From: Actinobacteria bacterium OV450
Lineage (GTDB): Bacteria > Actinomycetota > Actinomycetes > Streptomycetales > Streptomycetaceae
Direction of reading: 5' to 3'
Assembly: GCA_001298555.1 (NCBI GenBank)
Contig: LJCW01000109.1
Coordinates: forward strand, 48,501-112,500
Length of the DNA: 64,000 nucleotides
Position numbers and translations under genes: made by a program. The notes below the pieces were generated by a model. It saw nothing but the letters and a program-made list of their open reading frames with translations. It ran no database searches and had not been told where the DNA came from. Positions 60,557 to 64,000 of this stretch are shown in pieces; the stretch's first letter is position 1, and every line of letters starts with the position of its first letter.

Positions 60557-60580
60557 TCTCCTGATCTCCTGACCTCCTGG
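60541..60580. repeat. Five-unit 8-bp tandem repeat
   Basis: CCTCCTGA, then TCTCCTGA three times, then CCTCCTGG, in direct succession. The unit is not a multiple of three, so copy-number change would shift the frame of the short gene that ends in it. Confidence 0.9.
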
Positions 60581-60651
60581 CTTCCCGGCCTACCGCGTGC
60601 GGGGACCGAAAACGTTTACCGGGTTTGGCTGGGTGCTGGCAGGATCACGTC

Positions 60652-60909
60652 ATGGATCTTTCTGCGAGCTTGACTGGCTGGACTGACTGGGACGGTGCCG
60701 CATTCGAGGTGGGCCGCTCGCTGGGTATCTTTGCCGAGTCCGAGACGTTCACCAAGGTCAAGTGGGTGTTCTGGAGTAACAACCCGCTGGGCAACGCGCT
60801 TCACGAGGTGCTTCTCCAGCTGGCCGCCGCTGGAGTGTTGGAACGACGGGAGGAACCGGACGAGCAGTTCTTGTGGTCGGGCTATGACGTTCAGACGGCT
60901 TCGACGTAG
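60652..60909 (+). CDS. Small hypothetical protein (85 aa)
   Basis: An 85-residue acidic protein starting MDLSASLTGWTDWDGAAFEV with KWVFWSNNPLGNALHEVLLQ in the middle and ending EEPDEQFLWSGYDV. AGGA eight bases upstream supports the ATG at 60652. The composition is that of a real protein, similar in style to immunity-like small proteins, but no family is recognised. An IS630 remnant on the other strand begins at its 3' end. Confidence 0.6.
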   Translation: MDLSASLTGWTDWDGAAFEVGRSLGIFAESETFTKVKWVFWSNNPLGNALHEVLLQLAAAGVLERREEPDEQFLWSGYDVQTAST

Positions 60910-61140
60910 CGGCGTCCGCCCCACGGGACGCCCTTCTCGCTGCGGATGGTGCGCGTTCGCGGTGTTTGGCCGCGAGGACGTCGGGGTGCCGGGCGTTGGG
61001 GTTGCGCCGGCGAAGGTAGCGGACCAGCTGGGGCTGGCTCTTGGGTGGATGCCGAGCGCTCCGAACTCGTCGAACGCGAAGGTCCGGTCGGGGAAGCGCT
61101 CCAGGCCGGCCTCGATGCGGTCGAGTTTGCCCGGCGCCGG
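60891..61140 (-). pseudogene. IS630-family transposase remnant
   Basis: Minus-strand translation gives KLDRIEAGLERFPDRTFAFD followed by EFGALGIHPRA, then in the next frame LVRYLRRRNPNARHPDVLAA and KHRERA, and finally IRSEKGVPWGGRRYVEAV ending at a stop at 60891. These match three separate parts of IS630-like transposases (the DDE-region start, the late helix and the C-terminus), so the centre has been deleted and the frame broken. No inverted repeats were located. Confidence 0.65.
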
Positions 61141-61395
61141 ATCACAGCGTACGACGCCACCGACCGCGACATGGTCGATGGCGCCCGCGGTCTGGCGGAC
61201 AGCCCCGAGTCGGGCTCATCCGAGGACTTCGCAGCGCTAGTCCTCGCCGTCATCGGAAGCGGTGCGACCACGCCCCTGCGTCTTCCCATCGGCGACGACG
61301 TCTACGGCCACCTCGACGAGGACCAGCGCACCTGCCTCGCAGAGTTCGCCGCGGCCCGAGCCGCAGCCCTCATCCAAAGCCCGCCCACCCACTGA
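61140..61395 (+). pseudogene. C-terminal remnant of a short-chain dehydrogenase
   Basis: Plus-strand frame: RRRITAYDATDRDMVDGARG, later SEDFAALVLAVIGSGATTPL and RLPIGDDVYGHLDEDQRTCL, ending at 61395. This matches the last 85 residues of SDRs of the 'ppl.lplG.Da' type. The Rossmann and catalytic parts are missing, and an IS630 remnant abuts the break at about 61140, which suggests that the insertion destroyed the gene. Confidence 0.5.
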
Positions 61396-61430
61396 AACCC
61401 CGCTGAACGGTCAACCAGCCCGCCGTGGGT

Positions 61431-61838
61431 TCAGATGGAGCCGATCACCTTGCGCGGAGTGATGCGGATGACGACGCGCGCGCTGTCCTCCCCGGACGCA
61501 GGGTTGAAGTCCGCGTACTCCTTGCCGGTGTACTTGCGGGAGAGCTGGTCGATCAACTCCTGCCCGCCCTCGGTGGTGAGTTCCGCCGTCCCGCGGACCT
61601 CGGCGTAGGTGTAGGGGGCGTTGTGCGGGTTGATGAGCACGGACACGCGTGGGTCGCGACGCAGGTTGGTCTCCTTGCGACGTCCGACGGTAGTGGAGAT
61701 GAGCAGGTCGTCGCCGTCTCGGGCGAGCCAGGTGACGGACATCTGCGGGCTGCCGTCAGGCTGGATCGTGGCGACGGAGGCGAAGACCGGAGTGTCGTCG
61801 ATCAGTCTCTTGAGGTCCTCGGAGAGCGCACTCGGCAT
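61431..61838 (-). CDS. PPOX class F420-dependent oxidoreductase
   Basis: A 135-residue split-beta-barrel protein. It starts with LKRLIDDTPVFASVATIQPD and has GSPQMSVTWLARDGDDLLIS, then KETNLRRDPRVSVLINPHNA and YAEVRGTAELTTEGG, which is the pattern of F420-dependent PPOX proteins (F420-binding, reductase or quinone-related). AGGAAAGGA precedes the ATG at 61838. It is a single gene; the substrate is unknown. Confidence 0.85.
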   Translation of the reverse strand: MPSALSEDLKRLIDDTPVFASVATIQPDGSPQMSVTWLARDGDDLLISTTVGRRKETNLRRDPRVSVLINPHNAPYTYAEVRGTAELTTEGGQELIDQLSRKYTGKEYADFNPASGEDSARVVIRITPRKVIGSI

Positions 61839-62289
61839 GGTCGGTTCCTTTCCTGGGGGCGTCTAGGACAGCTTGCGAAGACGACAGGACTCTGGGCAAA
61901 CCGTGAACACGAGACTGCGGCCGGCCCGGCAGGCGTCCGCGGCCCCGGATTTCCGCCGGGACGGCCGGACGCAGACCCCAGCGGGGACAGCCGAACGTCG
62001 CCGGCGATCTCACCCGTACGGGCCCACCCGGCTACTCGTTCCGTGTCCATCACGGCCAGGGCGTGCACCGCGGGGGTAGCCTCAATCCCGTCGGCGGTGT
62101 TCAACCGTTGCGCCTTGCTGGGGCGACCGGCGGCACCCCACGCCCCTCGGGGGAGACCCTGGCGGAACACCGTACCCGGATCGTCCTCGGCATCAACCGG
62201 CAACTGACCGACGCCTCGCTCGCGACCCAGGGCACCTCGGGCCTTTGCTAGCGCGGGATGAGACCGGGCAACGCCAACAACCTCGTCGG
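61839..62289. other. Intergenic, nothing recognised
   Basis: About 450 bases without a supported gene. Confidence 0.3.
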
Positions 62290-62530
62290 TATGACTTCGC
62301 CGGTCCCGGTCTCCAAGGGGTACTGACGGCGTTCACTCAGGTCGTCAGCACCTGGCCCGATGGGAGGCCGAACTTCGAGCTGCACACCTTCGCCGCCCCA
62401 CCGTCGGCGGAGAGGAGTTCGCGTCCTACGTCGACTCCCCGGAACGGCAGGCGAACGAACGCCACTTCAACATGTACCAACGGGCACGGCCGACCTACGG
62501 GAACGACTCAGCTGACGGCGAGACTGCGAC
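62290..62530 (+). pseudogene. Frameshifted remnant of unknown family
   Basis: GVLTAFTQVVSTWPDGRPNF and ELHTFAAPP in one frame continue, after a shift near 62400, as VGGEEFASYVDSPERQANER and HFNMYQRARPTYG in the next. Both parts have good protein composition and seem to belong to one protein, but I cannot name it. Confidence 0.4.
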
Positions 62531-62713
62531 GTTCGACCCACCTCGCCTGTCGGCCGACCGCGCCGACGGCGTTCCCCATCGACGGCGGCGTCCTGGACGA
62601 GTAACCCCGGTACCTGTGACGAACTGGTGACGCCGACGCCGCCGTCCGCGTCTTCCTTCCTGGTAATTTGGAACACTCTTTCTAGCAATTCGTGCTCCAC
62701 TGGGGGACTTCTC

Positions 62714-63196
62714 GTGCACAAGAACCTGCGCCACAGCCTCATCGCCACGGCCGGCATCGTGGCCGCCCTGGCCCTCACTGCCTGTGGCAGCGACTCCGGC
62801 AGCGACAAGACCGCCATCTCGAAGGACCCGAAGCCGGCTGCGACGCCGAGCAGTCCGTCAACCGCGTCCAGCTCCGGTGCCGATACCAAGGGCGGCAGTG
62901 TGGAGGGCGGCTGGATCTCGATCGCGAACCCGTCGAAGCCCGTTGTCCTGACCGTCAAGGGCAAGACCGCCGTGGTCGTCGAGGGCGCGTCCGGGTTGAC
63001 CTGCCAGGGCACCACCGACGGCAAGTCCTTCGACCTCAAGTGCCCGGCGGGCGCACTGCACGCGAAGGGCCAGGTCGTATCCTCGGGCGCGGCCGAACTG
63101 AAGGTCACCTGGCAGGAAGTCGGCACCGAGACCTACCAGAAGAGCGAGCCGGGCAAGCTCCCCACGGGCCTCCCGACCACCCTTCCGAAGCCCTGA
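62714..63196 (+). CDS. Lipoprotein of unknown function
   Basis: A 160-residue precursor. The signal peptide has a basic start (KNLRHS) and hydrophobic core LIATAGIVAALALTACGS with the lipobox LTAC. A Ser/Thr/Lys/Pro-rich linker leads to a beta-rich domain of about 90 residues (GGSVEGGWISIANPSKPVVL, VVVEGASGLTCQGTTDG, SFDLKCPAG), ending in a Pro/Thr tail (GLPTTLPKP). It is anchored on the outer face of the membrane. GGGGGA lies before the GTG at 62714. A ligand-binding role is possible but not shown. Confidence 0.7.
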   Translation: MHKNLRHSLIATAGIVAALALTACGSDSGSDKTAISKDPKPAATPSSPSTASSSGADTKGGSVEGGWISIANPSKPVVLTVKGKTAVVVEGASGLTCQGTTDGKSFDLKCPAGALHAKGQVVSSGAAELKVTWQEVGTETYQKSEPGKLPTGLPTTLPKP

Positions 63197-64000
63197 CTCA
63201 CCTCCGTACGGGTCCCCTGCCGCGGGCAGTCGGGACCGTACGGTGGCGGTGTGCGCCCCCAGGAGGGCGGCAGGGGTTCCCGGGGCGCGGTCGGCGCGTG
63301 ACCTACGCGGTCAGCGTCTTCGCCGGGGACCCAGCCTCATCACCGGCTGGTGGCACACCCCGCCGGCCGGGACACGCGCCGAGACCGGCGGGAACGTCCT
63401 CAGGGGCCACCGCCAGGCCACGCCGTTCGCCTCCAGCTCAGCACCCGCGCCAGGGCGGTTTTCGCCAGCGCCCGCGGCCTGATCGCTAATGCGGGCACCG
63501 CCGAGGATCTGTCCACCCCGGAGCGTTCCGGTGCCGCTGTGTCCTATGCCATGACCACGGCGGCCGCGGAGGGAACGAGGCGAGCGTCCACGACATGCTC
63601 CCCGGTCCTGGGCCGCGGCCGCGTCCAAGCAGCCGCCGACGCCTTCCAGCAGGTCCGCCCGCGGCCCCGGGCGCCCGTGGAGGATGGCGACCCCCGCCCT
63701 GGTAGGGCTCCGACCTGGGCACTGGGTGGGCCCCGCACGGCGCCTGGGTCGGAGGCGCCGCGGTCGTCCTCACGTTGCATCTTACGCTCGGGGAGGCGGT
63801 GGGCGCTGCCGCCGACTGGCACCGGGCGCAGGCCTCCGCGGGCAGGCGAAAAATGTGTACGCCGCATACGCCCCATCGTGGCTTGCCGACAGTCGCGCCC
63901 TTGACCAATGGACCGGCCCCAGCGCGTCCGGCCCCCGGCTAGCCGGGCCCGTCAGGTACGCGTTGACCCGTGACCGGGAACGGGGTGACCGCCACGCCCA
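63197..64000. other. Right end of window, no supported gene
   Basis: About 800 bases. Open frames occur on both strands without ribosome binding sites. One plus-strand segment near 63760-63850 (TLGEAVGAAADWHRAQASAG) faintly recalls helical parts of streptomycete relaxase-like proteins, which is too weak to call. Confidence 0.35.

Noticed and set aside
63740..63960. Plus-strand helical segment like a relaxase or mobilisation protein
   Set aside because: Too short and without catalytic motifs. It cannot be told from a GC-driven open frame.
1..64000. CRISPR arrays, tRNA and rRNA genes
   Set aside because: No regularly spaced repeats beyond the short tandem repeats listed, and no cloverleaf or rRNA-like sequence seen on either strand by eye; an Infernal or tRNAscan run would be decisive.

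Overview
The window looks like a stretch of Streptomyces (or a close relative) chromosome. GC is very high throughout, GTG starts are common, and many families are typical of that group: DUF6479 and GlsB-type small membrane proteins, an F420-type PPOX protein, several GlxA/AraC regulators, an MmyB-type XRE regulator beside a short-chain dehydrogenase, PAS-SpoIIE phosphatase and STAS proteins, and many secreted proteins and lipoproteins. No rRNA, tRNA, CRISPR array or replication origin was recognised. At least ten broken genes and three transposase remnants are scattered between intact genes. That suggests a fluid chromosome-arm region, although some single-base frameshifts could be sequencing errors.

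Layout. 0-6.5 kb: a methyltransferase remnant, an AraC regulator, a STAS protein, a type II NADH dehydrogenase, and a Ku-like mini-protein overlapping an ATP-dependent DNA ligase. 6.5-15 kb: small membrane and stress proteins (DUF2231, hemerythrin, GlsB, a small transmembrane protein), an APH-fold kinase, an orphan RelE-like protein followed by DUF488, and remnants of HxlR and PRC-barrel genes. 15-23 kb: membrane protein, HTH-TM-lectin-like protein, secreted CHAP amidase, an RsbQ/RsbP/STAS-like stress module with a truncated hydrolase, Imm21 and DUF998. 23-29 kb: IS5 remnant, GNAT, and a secreted trypsin-like protease between two GlxA paralogues, then a SRPBCC protein with a 38-nt perfect palindrome terminator. 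30-37 kb: two secreted small proteins, a kinase split by one in-frame TAG, SDR plus MmyB-type regulator, and a protealysin-like M4 protease with its emfourin-type inhibitor.

37-46 kb: a 1038-residue patatin-like membrane lipase, two large uncharacterised proteins, a DUF2278 protein with a lamin-tail-like domain, and a MBL-fold hydrolase.

46.8-49.5 kb: the most interesting locus. A 38-codon gene with a strong ribosome binding site is followed by a fused RRE/transglutaminase-like B protein and an asparagine-synthetase-like C protein. This is the minimal gene set for a lasso peptide. The proposed core GFSGRLFDGHGYQS has Gly1 and Asp8 for the macrolactam, but the leader lacks the usual YxxP and Thr(-2) signatures and there is no transporter gene. 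I consider this the best candidate for an undescribed system in the window.

50-64 kb: an aromatic amino acid hydroxylase; two LysR-controlled loci (quinone-oxidoreductase-like; IMPase-like plus F420-reductase-like); a third GlxA regulator divergent from a monooxygenase; a TPR protein; short hypothetical genes; an IS630 remnant next to a broken SDR gene; a PPOX F420 protein; and a lipoprotein. The last 0.8 kb shows no gene I can support.
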